This document shows, one piece after another, positions 23,928 to 33,417 of a DNA stretch of 64,000 bases. The notes beneath the pieces are model-generated. The model was not told where the DNA came from. It worked only from the letters and a program-made list of their open reading frames with translations, and searched no databases. Made by a program: the position numbers and the translations under genes. The number at the start of each line of letters is the position of its first letter. The stretch's first letter is position 1. Origin of the DNA: Microbacterium sp. (GTDB lineage Bacteria > Actinomycetota > Actinomycetes > Actinomycetales > Microbacteriaceae); the NCBI GenBank assembly GCA_017744855.1, contig JAGIAK010000003.1:1-64000 (forward strand). The letters are read 5' to 3'.

Positions 23928-26840
23928 TCATCGTCGGTCCTGTGCGGTCGGAATCCGTGCGGCATCCGCGTCCCGTTCCCTGATCGCGGCGTGGATGCGG
24001 TCGCGGGTGAACGGCGTGGTCGTCATGCGGATGCCGGTGGCGTCGCGGATCGCGGCGGCGAGGGCGGGGGCGACCGGGTTGAACGGCGACTCGCTCATCG
24101 ACTTCGCTCCGAGCGGGCCGAGCACGTCGCTGGTCTGCGCGAACGTGATCTCCGAGCGCGGCACGTCGGCGAACGTCGGCACGTGGTACTGGCGCAGGAT
24201 GTCGCTGACGACCCTGCCCTGCTCGTCGACGCGCACGATCTCGTGCAGAGCCGCGCCGATCGCCTGCGCGATGCCGCCCTCGATCTGCCCGCGGCACTGC
24301 TCCGGGTTGACCACGACTCCGGCATCCGCCGCGTGAATGGAGCGGATGATCCGCAGCTCTCCGGTGCTCTCGTCGATCGCCACGCGGAAGCCCTGCACGT
24401 TGAACGCCACCGAGCGCGGCGTACCACCCCAGTATCCGGTCGCCTCCACGGGGCCGTCGGCGGCGAGGTCGACCAGAGCGACGGAGTCGCCGCCGCGCAT
24501 GACCCGGTCGCCGACGAGCAGGCACTCGTCGAGGGGCGCGCCGAGGACCGCGGCCGCGCGCTCGCGGATCCGGAGCGCGAGGTCGGTGGCCGCCGCGTGC
24601 GTCGCGCGCCCGGCCACGACCGTGCCCGTCGAGCCGAAGGCGCCGGTGTCGTGCGCAACGAGGTCGGAGTCGGCCTGGCGCAGCCGCACCCGCCGCGCCG
24701 TGGTCTGCAGCACGGTCGAGGCGATCTGCTGGTGCACGGTCGAGGTGCCGTTGCCGAACTCCGCCGTGCCGACGTCGAGCCCGAACGCCCCGTCGGCCTC
24801 CAAGCGGAGGGTGACGTGAGAGTGGTGCCCGCGCGGCGGGACGGTGGCGATCATCGCGACGGCCGCGCCCTCGCCGATCGACCATCCGGGGGCGAGTGCC
24901 GCGGCATCCGCATCCCTGTCCCGTTCCAGCGCGGCCTTGACGGTCGCGACGCACTCATCGAGGCCGTAGCTGCCGATGATGAGGTCGGGTTCCTCGTGTG
25001 CGGCGATCATGGCGTCGTCCGCGCCGATGAGGTTCTTCGTGCGCATCTCGAGCGGGTCGAGGCCGAGGCGCCTGGCGACCTCGTCGACCGTCGACTCGAT
25101 CGCGAAGATCATCTGGCTGAGCCCGTAGCCACGGAACGCTCCAGAGGGGATCGAGTTCGTGTAGACGACCGAGGCGTCGATCTTCTTCGCGGCGGCGCGG
25201 TACACGGCGATGGACTCGCCGACGCCGTGGAACATCACGCCGGGGCCATGGTTGCCGTAGGCGCCCGTGTTCGAGCGCACGTCCACGGCGATCCCGGTGA
25301 TCGTGCCGTCGGCATCCGCCCCCATGCGCACGCGCATGCGGAACGGATGCCGCACGGTCGTGGCCGTGAGCACCTCCTTGCGGGAGAACTCGATGCGCAC
25401 CGGGCGGCCGGTCGCCTGCGTCGCGAGCAGCGCGAGGTCTTCGGTGAGCATCTCCTGCTTGCCGCCGAAGCCGCCGCCGACGCGGGCGGCGTACACGCGC
25501 ACCTCGTCCTTGGCGAGGCCGAACACGCGAGTGAGGGCGCGGCGCACGAGGAACGGGACCTGCGTGCTGCTGCGCACCACGTACCGGCCGTCGTCGTCGC
25601 GCCACGCGATCGACCCGTGGGTCTCCAGCGCGGTGTGCGAGACGCGGTGCGTGTGGAAGGTGCGGTCCTCGACCACGGCGGATGCCGCCAGCGCGGCGTC
25701 CAGGTCGCCGACCTCCGACTGCATCTGTATCACCACGTTGCTGTCGCCGTGCAGCACCGGGGTGCCCGGATGGTCGGCGAGCTCGGGGTCGAGGTTGAAC
25801 GGCAGCTCCTCGTACTCGACCTCGACGAGTCGCGCGGCGCGGTCGGCCAGCCGCTGCGACTCGGCGACCACGAGCGCGACGCGCTGCCCGACGAAGCGCG
25901 CGACCTCGTCGAACACGCGGGTGTCGTCGGGGTCGTCCTCGACGAGCTCGTGCTGCGCGGTGGAGAAGAGGGTGCGCGGGGCGTCCTCGTGGGTGAGCAC
26001 GCGCACCACGCCGGGCGCGGCGAGAGCACGGGCGGCGTCGATGCGCACGATGCGGGCGTGCGGATGCGGGCTGCGCACAACGGCGCCGTAGAGCATCGCG
26101 CCGGGGAGCTCGTCCGGGTCGATGTCCATCGTGTACCGCACGGTTCCGGTCACCACCCCGGTCGCGGCGGGGGCGCCGGTCGCGTGTCCGACCCCGCCGG
26201 CGCGGTCGTCGATGTTGACGCGGCCGTGCACGGCGTCCTCGATGCTGCGGTAGCCGGTGCAGCGGCAGATGTTGCCCTTCAGGGTGCGGCCGAGGTCGTG
26301 CTCGGCGCCCTCCGGCATCGACGCGACGGTGCACACCATGCCAGCGGTGCAGAAGCCGCACTGGAAGCCGGCGGCTCGGCGGAACCTCTCCTGCACGGGA
26401 TGCGGGTGCTCCGGAGTGCCGAGCCCCTGCACGGTGACGATGCTCTTGTCGACGGCCCGATGAGCCGGATACACGCAGCTGTGCACGGCCTCGCCGTCGA
26501 CGATGACGGTGCACGCGCCGCAGTCGCCGCCGTCGCAGCCCTTCTTCACGCCGCACGACCCCTGGTCGCGCAGCCACGTGCGGAGGCACTGGCCGGGCTC
26601 GGGGGAGAGCGCGGTCACGCGGCCGTCGACCGTGGCGGTGGCGGTGGCGGTGGCGGTGGCGGTGGTCGCGGTGGTGGCCGTGGCGGTGGCGCCTTCACGG
26701 ATGCCGTTGTGACCGGCATCCGAGCCGATGTTCTCGACGGCGGTGGTGTGGACTGCGGCGTCCGTGGCGTCGCAGGAGCCGTCGGCACGCTCGCCGTGCG
26801 CGGCATCAGTCTGTGTGCGGCGGTCGTCGATGGTGCTCAT
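23928..26840 (-). CDS. Molybdenum hydroxylase with fused Fe-S and Mo-binding subunits
   Basis: A 970-residue protein combining two subunits that are usually separate. Residues about 75-230 are the 2Fe-2S subunit: CGVKKGCDGGDCGAC for the first cluster, CGFC and CRC (GNICRCTGYR) for the second. The rest is the molybdopterin-binding subunit of the xanthine dehydrogenase family, with GGGFGGKQEM and FRGYGLSQM. The catalytic-Glu region reads GAKSMSESPFNP rather than the VGEPP of true xanthine dehydrogenase, so its substrate may not be xanthine. The N-terminal 75 residues are a poorly conserved tail with a Thr-Ala repeat from a GGTGGC microsatellite. ATG 26840 overlaps the FAD-subunit stop by four bases. 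The companion FAD subunit, XdhC and MocA are in the same operon. Confidence 0.88.
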   Translation of the reverse strand: MSTIDDRRTQTDAAHGERADGSCDATDAAVHTTAVENIGSDAGHNGIREGATATATTATTATATATATATVDGRVTALSPEPGQCLRTWLRDQGSCGVKKGCDGGDCGACTVIVDGEAVHSCVYPAHRAVDKSIVTVQGLGTPEHPHPVQERFRRAAGFQCGFCTAGMVCTVASMPEGAEHDLGRTLKGNICRCTGYRSIEDAVHGRVNIDDRAGGVGHATGAPAATGVVTGTVRYTMDIDPDELPGAMLYGAVVRSPHPHARIVRIDAARALAAPGVVRVLTHEDAPRTLFSTAQHELVEDDPDDTRVFDEVARFVGQRVALVVAESQRLADRAARLVEVEYEELPFNLDPELADHPGTPVLHGDSNVVIQMQSEVGDLDAALAASAVVEDRTFHTHRVSHTALETHGSIAWRDDDGRYVVRSSTQVPFLVRRALTRVFGLAKDEVRVYAARVGGGFGGKQEMLTEDLALLATQATGRPVRIEFSRKEVLTATTVRHPFRMRVRMGADADGTITGIAVDVRSNTGAYGNHGPGVMFHGVGESIAVYRAAAKKIDASVVYTNSIPSGAFRGYGLSQMIFAIESTVDEVARRLGLDPLEMRTKNLIGADDAMIAAHEEPDLIIGSYGLDECVATVKAALERDRDADAAALAPGWSIGEGAAVAMIATVPPRGHHSHVTLRLEADGAFGLDVGTAEFGNGTSTVHQQIASTVLQTTARRVRLRQADSDLVAHDTGAFGSTGTVVAGRATHAAATDLALRIRERAAAVLGAPLDECLLVGDRVMRGGDSVALVDLAADGPVEATGYWGGTPRSVAFNVQGFRVAIDESTGELRIIRSIHAADAGVVVNPEQCRGQIEGGIAQAIGAALHEIVRVDEQGRVVSDILRQYHVPTFADVPRSEITFAQTSDVLGPLGAKSMSESPFNPVAPALAAAIRDATGIRMTTTPFTRDRIHAAIRERDADAARIPTAQDRR
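26632..26690 (-). repeat. GGTGGC hexanucleotide microsatellite in the hydroxylase gene
   Basis: About nine imperfect GGTGGC/GGTGGT units encode alternating Thr-Ala residues just before the first Fe-S domain. Six-base slippage keeps the frame, so it can only change the length of a linker. Confidence 0.85.
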
Positions 26841-27967
26841 GCGGTTGTCCTCTCCATGCGCAGGTCTCCGGTGACGCGGCCGACGGCGTCGTCCACGCCG
26901 GTCGCGACCCCGGGCAGCAGCTCGGCGAGGATCTCGTCGCCGAGGCGGTGGGTCATGCGGCGCCGCCACTCCGGCTCGCCGTGGATGTCGTCGTACCAGC
27001 GGCCGGCGGCGACGTCGATCGCCGTGCGCCAGGCCGCGGCGTCTGCGCGCACCGCTCTGCTCCCGCGCGCGACGCTCTCCCCGCGTACTGCGCTCTCCCC
27101 GCGCCGACGCCCCACCTGGCCGCCCACGCCCCACCCTGCAGACGTCGCTACGGTGGGGCGTCGTCGCGCAGGTGGGGCGTCGGCGATCGGGATGGGCGGG
27201 ATGTCAAGCGGGGCGTCGGCGGCCGGGATGGGCGGGATGCCGGCGGAGAGGTCGTCGGCGGCGATGTCGAGCATCACGGGGCGGAAGACGGATGCCGTGA
27301 CCGACAGTCGCAGCGACTGCTCGGAGGTGCGCCGGCCGATCAGCAGCGCGGCCGAGCGTCCGCGCTCTGTGAGGGAGATGCGGCGGAACGCGGCTTGCTG
27401 CCTCAGCGACTCGGCGGGCACGAGGAAGCTGCGGATCAGCTCTCCGTAGCCGAGGCGCGTCTTCGCGGGACCGACCACGAGGTCGGCGACCCTGGCGCGC
27501 CGCCGGCGGCCGTCGGGGCGGAGGATCAGAGCGGTCGCGTCCCACGCGGTGAGCAGCGAGATCATCGGGCCGGCCGGCAGCGCCGTCGCGACGTTGCCGC
27601 CGACGGTGGATACGTGCCAGATCTTCCAGGAGGCGACGAAGGAGTCGCACACCGGGGGGATGAGGTCGAGGCCGGGGAGCTCGGCGCGCATGACGCCGCC
27701 GGGGGTCGGGTCGTCGGCCAGGGCACGCAGATCGGCGATCCGGCAGGTGGAGGCGATCTCCAGGGACAGCGCGCCGTCGGCATCCCGATGCCAGGTGAGC
27801 GGCTGCCACCCGGCGCCTGTGATGTCGAGCAGTCGCCGGGGAGCGCCGCGGGTGATGTCGGTCCCGTAGGAGTAGATGACCGTGCCGCCGGCGAGCCACG
27901 AGTCGCCGACCCGCCACTCGCGCGGGTCCGCGCACATCAGTACCTCGTCCACGCTGGTCACGTCCAT
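26837..27967 (-). CDS. FAD-binding subunit of the molybdenum hydroxylase, with inserted segment
   Basis: A 376-residue FAD subunit (PCMH/CO-dehydrogenase flavoprotein type). WLAGGTVI (about residues 24-31) and TVGGNVATALPAGP are the FAD-binding motifs. The family usually runs to about 290 residues; here roughly 70 extra residues are found between about 240 and 310. They include the repeats IPPIPAADAP and IPPIPIADAP and an Arg/Gly-rich stretch. This segment corresponds to the palindromic DNA at 27102-27185 plus flanking direct repeats. The reading frame is kept throughout. The ATG overlaps the xdhC stop by ten bases, and the stop overlaps the fused hydroxylase ATG. It passes electrons from the Fe-S clusters to an acceptor. 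Confidence 0.82.
   Translation of the reverse strand: MDVTSVDEVLMCADPREWRVGDSWLAGGTVIYSYGTDITRGAPRRLLDITGAGWQPLTWHRDADGALSLEIASTCRIADLRALADDPTPGGVMRAELPGLDLIPPVCDSFVASWKIWHVSTVGGNVATALPAGPMISLLTAWDATALILRPDGRRRRARVADLVVGPAKTRLGYGELIRSFLVPAESLRQQAAFRRISLTERGRSAALLIGRRTSEQSLRLSVTASVFRPVMLDIAADDLSAGIPPIPAADAPLDIPPIPIADAPPARRRPTVATSAGWGVGGQVGRRRGESAVRGESVARGSRAVRADAAAWRTAIDVAAGRWYDDIHGEPEWRRRMTHRLGDEILAELLPGVATGVDDAVGRVTGDLRMERTTA
27102..27185. repeat. Nested palindromic element inside the FAD-subunit gene
   Basis: The outer arms CGCCGACGCCCCACCT (27102-27117) and its exact complement (27170-27185) enclose an inner pair, ACGCCCCACC and GGTGGGGCGT. Immediately beyond, a roughly 27-bp direct repeat (from 27176 and from 27212, two mismatches) extends the foreign-looking stretch. 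All of it is read through in frame. Confidence 0.8.
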
Positions 27968-29250
27968 GCCGGCACCTCCTCGGGCTGACGCTCGTCGGAC
28001 GGAGTCGCCGGAGTCGATGCGCAGGCCCGGGAGAGGTCGTGCACGTCGCCCGTTGTGTCGCGCAGCATCCGTCGCGGTGCGGAGACCGCACCCCTGGTCA
28101 CGCTCTCCTCGAGGATGATCTCCGCGAGGATCGACACCGCCACCTCGGCGGGGGTGCGTGCGCCGATGTCGAGTCCGATCGGGGAGTGCAATCGCGCGAG
28201 AAGCGCGTCGGGGAGCCCGCCCGCTCGCAGTTCCTGCATCCGCTTCTCATGCGTGACGCGGGAGCCCATCGCGCCGACGTAGGCGAGATCGCTGCGCAAT
28301 GCCCGGTCGAGCACAGGGAGGTCGACCCGCGGATCGTGGGTGAGTACGACGACGGCGGCGCGGGAGTCGAGACGCCCGGCCGCGGCCTCCTCGGCGATGT
28401 GCAGGGCGGGCGGCATGAGCACCACCTCGTGCGCGCCGGGATGACGGGCCTTCGTCGCGAACACGGGTCGGGCGTCACACACCGTGACGTATCGGCCGAG
28501 CATGGCGCCGGCCTGTGCGAGCGCGGCGGAGAAGTCGTTGGCTCCGTAGATCAGCAGGCGCGCGGGTGCGGCCGTCGACTCGACGAGGAGACGTCGCACG
28601 ACGGGGCACTCCGGCTGTGAGCGGTCAGTGATCTCGACCACGTGGGCGCCGCCGGCGTCGAGCGCGGCCTGCACGCGGGCGTCCTCCGCCGTCTCACCGG
28701 GGAGGAGCACGTGCGCGGCTGTCGCCATCGCGTCCTTCGCGAGGAGTTCTCCCGCTCTGAAGGACGAATCCGCGGCATCCGTCCTTCCGAAGGGGAGATC
28801 TCCTCCGTTGCGGGCGGCATCCGTCCTTCCGAGAGGCAGAAATGCTCCGTTGCGGGCGGCGTCCGCGGTCGGCAGCTCGCGCACCAGGCGCACCGCCCCG
28901 CCACACGAGCTCAGGGTCGAGAGGACGTCTGCCGGAAGAGCGCGCAGCGGCTGCACGAGCACCCGGACGTCGCCGCCGCACATGAGGCCGATGGAGATGC
29001 CGTCGTCGTCGGCGTAGCCGAAGGAGTGCAGCTCTGTCTCGCCGGTCTCCAGGCAGCTGAGCGCTGCGTCGACGACCGCGCCTTCCACGCAGCCGCCGGA
29101 GATCGAGCCGATGGTGCGGCCGTCGTCGCGCACGGCCATCGAGGTGCCGGCGGGGCGGGGCACAGAACCGGAGACCTCGACGATCGTCGCGATCGCCCAA
29201 CGGTCGGGGTCGGCGAGACAGTCGACGTAGTCGTGGATGCGGTCGAGCAC
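27958..29250 (-). CDS. XdhC-family molybdenum-cofactor maturation protein, with repeat insertion
   Basis: A 430-residue XdhC/CoxI-type protein that binds and sulfurates the cofactor and delivers it to the hydroxylase. The N-terminal XdhC/CoxI domain shows VEVSGSVPRPAG and SGGCVEGAV, and CGGDVRVLV follows. The C-terminal Rossmann domain starts near RLLIYGANDFSAALA and ends with GLDIGARTPAEVAVSI. Between them a tandem 14-residue repeat (GRTDAARNGGDLPF and a variant) encoded by 28773-28868 appears inserted. GTG 29250 with GGAGG seven bases upstream is chosen over a TTG at 29271. First gene of the fused-hydroxylase operon. Confidence 0.85.
   Translation of the reverse strand: MLDRIHDYVDCLADPDRWAIATIVEVSGSVPRPAGTSMAVRDDGRTIGSISGGCVEGAVVDAALSCLETGETELHSFGYADDDGISIGLMCGGDVRVLVQPLRALPADVLSTLSSCGGAVRLVRELPTADAARNGAFLPLGRTDAARNGGDLPFGRTDAADSSFRAGELLAKDAMATAAHVLLPGETAEDARVQAALDAGGAHVVEITDRSQPECPVVRRLLVESTAAPARLLIYGANDFSAALAQAGAMLGRYVTVCDARPVFATKARHPGAHEVVLMPPALHIAEEAAAGRLDSRAAVVVLTHDPRVDLPVLDRALRSDLAYVGAMGSRVTHEKRMQELRAGGLPDALLARLHSPIGLDIGARTPAEVAVSILAEIILEESVTRGAVSAPRRMLRDTTGDVHDLSRACASTPATPSDERQPEEVPAWT
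28773..28868. repeat. 42-bp tandem repeat within xdhC
   Basis: Unit A (28773-28814) and unit B (28815-28856) are 42 bp each and near-identical at both ends, diverging in the middle. A 12-base partial copy follows. The units contain CATCCGTCCTTCCGA and CTCCGTTGCGGG. The length is a multiple of three and no stop is introduced. Confidence 0.85.
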
Positions 29251-29364
29251 AGGAGAACCTCCGGGTCGCAACCGCGGCGTCTTCGCCGCGGGATGCCCGG
29301 TAGATGGTTCACAGTCGTAACCCGCCTAGGCCTGAGGAGACTCTAGATCAGTTCCGCGTAAAAG

Positions 29365-29400
29365 TCCATAGTGCGGACTCGAGCTTCCGCATCATGAACA
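29365..29400 (-). promoter_or_regulatory. Candidate promoter and molybdenum-type operator before the fused-hydroxylase operon
   Basis: TTCCGCATCATGAACA (29385-29400) shares TTCCGCATC with the mod promoter operator. Next to it GTGCGGAC (29371-29378) gives an outward-facing inverted repeat. A TATGGA box (29370-29365, minus strand) may be the -10. The -35 is unclear. Confidence 0.4.
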
Positions 29401-29421
29401 TCGTGGAGGTGGATGTGGACC

Positions 29422-29808
29422 TCAGTCGCGGGCGTCGTGCACCCACGTGCGGCCGAGGTTCAGCAGCGTGCGATCCGCCGTGAGCAGGGGGATGCCGTCG
29501 GCGAAGGATTGCGCGAGCAGGAACCGGTCGAACGGATCGTGTCGGGCGAGCGTCGGCTCTTCGCGCAGGGCGTTCGCGTGTCGGGAGGTGAACGGCAGCT
29601 CGACGAGACCCATCTGTGTGAATACCTCCGGGAACCTATCGCCGCCGGGCAGTTCGATGCGGCCCAGGGCGTTTTTGATCACGATCTCCGAGATTGTGAT
29701 CGCGGAGTAGTGCACGCGCGGCGCCGCGACGATGCGATCGCGGCTTCGAGGGCCGAGCCGGGTGTCATTGGTCGCGAGCCACAACAGAGCGTGGGCGTCG
29801 AGCAGCAT
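29422..29808 (-). CDS. VapC-type PIN-domain toxin
   Basis: A 128-residue PIN-domain ribonuclease. Acidic metal-binding residues are seen in MLLDAHALLW (Asp4), SEIVIK, HDPFDRFLLAQ and LLTADRTL. This fits the VapC/PIN subgroup close to plant-pathogen and actinobacterial type II toxins that cleave RNA. It is directly downstream of the antitoxin gene: its ATG overlaps the antitoxin stop (TGATG). The pair sits between two molybdenum-hydroxylase operons. Confidence 0.88.
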   Translation of the reverse strand: MLLDAHALLWLATNDTRLGPRSRDRIVAAPRVHYSAITISEIVIKNALGRIELPGGDRFPEVFTQMGLVELPFTSRHANALREEPTLARHDPFDRFLLAQSFADGIPLLTADRTLLNLGRTWVHDARD

Positions 29809-30047
29809 CAGTCGACGGATCCATAGAACATCTGGCGGATCTCGGCGTCCGCGTCATCGAAGGCATCCGCGTCGTAGGAGTATTCGCCCTCGAGTGCACC
29901 GATGATCGGGTGCTCCACACGGTGGATGACCAGATCTACCACGGGGCTGCCCGCACGGGCGATCGTGACCTGCTCGCCGGCGAGGACGCGCTCGACCAAG
30001 GCGGAGAGCTGGCTCTTCGCCTCATGCATGTTCACCTGAATCGACAC
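29808..30047 (-). CDS. Phd/YefM-type antitoxin
   Basis: A 79-residue antitoxin. The N-terminal half (MSIQVNMHEAKSQLSALVERV and VTIARAGSPVVDLV) is the Phd/YefM DNA-binding fold. The acidic C-terminus (DAFDDADAEIRQ) is the usual toxin-wrapping tail. It neutralises the PIN toxin encoded immediately after it and probably represses its own promoter through the palindrome at 30051-30070. Confidence 0.88.
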   Translation of the reverse strand: MSIQVNMHEAKSQLSALVERVLAGEQVTIARAGSPVVDLVIHRVEHPIIGALEGEYSYDADAFDDADAEIRQMFYGSVD

Positions 30048-30050
30048 GGC

Positions 30051-30070
30051 CTTAGTCTAGTCGGACTAAG
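30051..30070 (-). promoter_or_regulatory. Toxin-antitoxin autoregulatory operator
   Basis: CTTAGTC-TAGTCG-GACTAAG is an inverted repeat with perfect 7-bp arms, just upstream of the antitoxin ATG. It overlaps a TAGACT -10 box on the minus strand. Confidence 0.65.
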
Positions 30071-30101
30071 CGTGGTCGACCAGGATACGAGGGCGACCGG
30101 C

Positions 30102-30932
30102 TCAGTCGGCCGCGCGCGCGGCCTCGTCGATCAGCTGCAGCATCCGTGCCGCCACGCTCACGGCGATCACCGCCGGCTGCTTGCCCGTGACCTCGGGGAT
30201 GCCGATGGGCGTGGTGACCCTGGAGAGGTCGGCATCCGTCTGACCCAGCTCCGTCAGCTTCTTGCGGAAGCGCGTCCACTTGGATGCCGAGCCGATCAGT
30301 CCGATCGATCCGAGGCCCGGCGTGCGCAGCGCCATGTCGACCACGGCGAGGTCCTCGACGTGGTCGTGCGTCATGACGAGCACGTGGCTCCCGGGCGGCA
30401 GCGCGGCGAGGGCCGACTCCGGCACCGGCGCGTGCGTGACATGAACGCGCGCCACGGCGTCGGCGAGTACGCCGTCGCGACCTCGCAGGCCCACCCGCTC
30501 GGAGGCGAGCATCTCGGCGCGCGAGTCGATCAGGTGCAGGTCGATCTCGTGCCTGGCGAGGATGCGGGCGAGCTCCAGCCCGACGTGTCCGATGCCGAAC
30601 ACGGCGACGGTGGGGACCACCCTGATCGGCTCCAGCATCAGCGTGACCTCTCCTCCGCAGCACTGCACGCCGTACTCGGTGACGGCCTTGTCGCTCAGCG
30701 TCAGCGTGAGCAGCTCGGGCTCGGCGGCGCCTGCCGCCAGCATCCGCCGTGCCTGCTCGATCGCCGTCTGCTCGAGGTTGCCGCCCCCGACCGTGCCGTG
30801 CACGGCATCGGGGGAGACCACCATCTTCGCGCCGCCGTTGCGCGGAGCGTGCCCGCGCACGGTCGCCAGGGTCACGATCACGGCGGGGATCCGCCGCGAC
30901 CGCAGCTCCTGCAGCGCGTCCAGCCAGTCCAT
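30102..30932 (-). CDS. xdhC: XdhC-family maturation protein of xanthine dehydrogenase
   Basis: A 276-residue XdhC. Conserved segments: GHAPRNGGAKMVV and GTVGGGNLEQ in the N-terminal domain; the Cys pair QCCGGEV; a Rossmann start VAVFGIGHVGLELA; and TTPIGIPEVTGKQPAVIAVSVAA at the end. It sulfurates and inserts the molybdenum cofactor into XdhB. ATG 30932 is chosen from family length; the longer open frame is a shadow. It follows xdhB in the same direction after 109 bp containing two palindromic repeat copies. This is the second XdhC protein in the window and lacks the insert of the first. Confidence 0.88.
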   Translation of the reverse strand: MDWLDALQELRSRRIPAVIVTLATVRGHAPRNGGAKMVVSPDAVHGTVGGGNLEQTAIEQARRMLAAGAAEPELLTLTLSDKAVTEYGVQCCGGEVTLMLEPIRVVPTVAVFGIGHVGLELARILARHEIDLHLIDSRAEMLASERVGLRGRDGVLADAVARVHVTHAPVPESALAALPPGSHVLVMTHDHVEDLAVVDMALRTPGLGSIGLIGSASKWTRFRKKLTELGQTDADLSRVTTPIGIPEVTGKQPAVIAVSVAARMLQLIDEAARAAD

Positions 30933-30953
30933 GGTGTTCCTTGTCGTGTCCGG

Positions 30954-31032
30954 CGTTTCGTCTCGGTCGCCTCCGGCGTCCTCGCTCAACGACCGGGTGG
31001 GTTTGTCGCCTCCGGCGTCCTCGCTCAACGGG
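30954..31032. repeat. Two copies of the GGTCGTTGAGCGAG palindromic element between xdhB and xdhC
   Basis: On the minus strand each copy runs GTTGAGCGAG, then a GC-rich middle of the form GACGCCGGAGGCGAC. The copy at 30954-30997 also has the end ACGAAACG and the leading GGTC. The copy at 31001-31032 is shorter at that end. These belong to the same family as the elements in xdhA and in the kynurenine-operon amidohydrolase, but with a different middle. Confidence 0.8.
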
Positions 31033-31041
31033 AGGTGGGGG

Positions 31042-33413
<2,372 letters not shown>

Positions 33414-33417
<4 letters not shown>

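Noticed and set aside
26632-26690. Phase-variable microsatellite switching the hydroxylase on and off
   Set aside because: The unit is six bases, so slippage keeps the reading frame.
26841-27134. N-terminal extension of the fused hydroxylase up to 27134
   Set aside because: The extension overlaps the FAD-subunit gene and is Arg/Gly-rich shadow; ATG 26840 overlaps that stop in the usual ATGA way.
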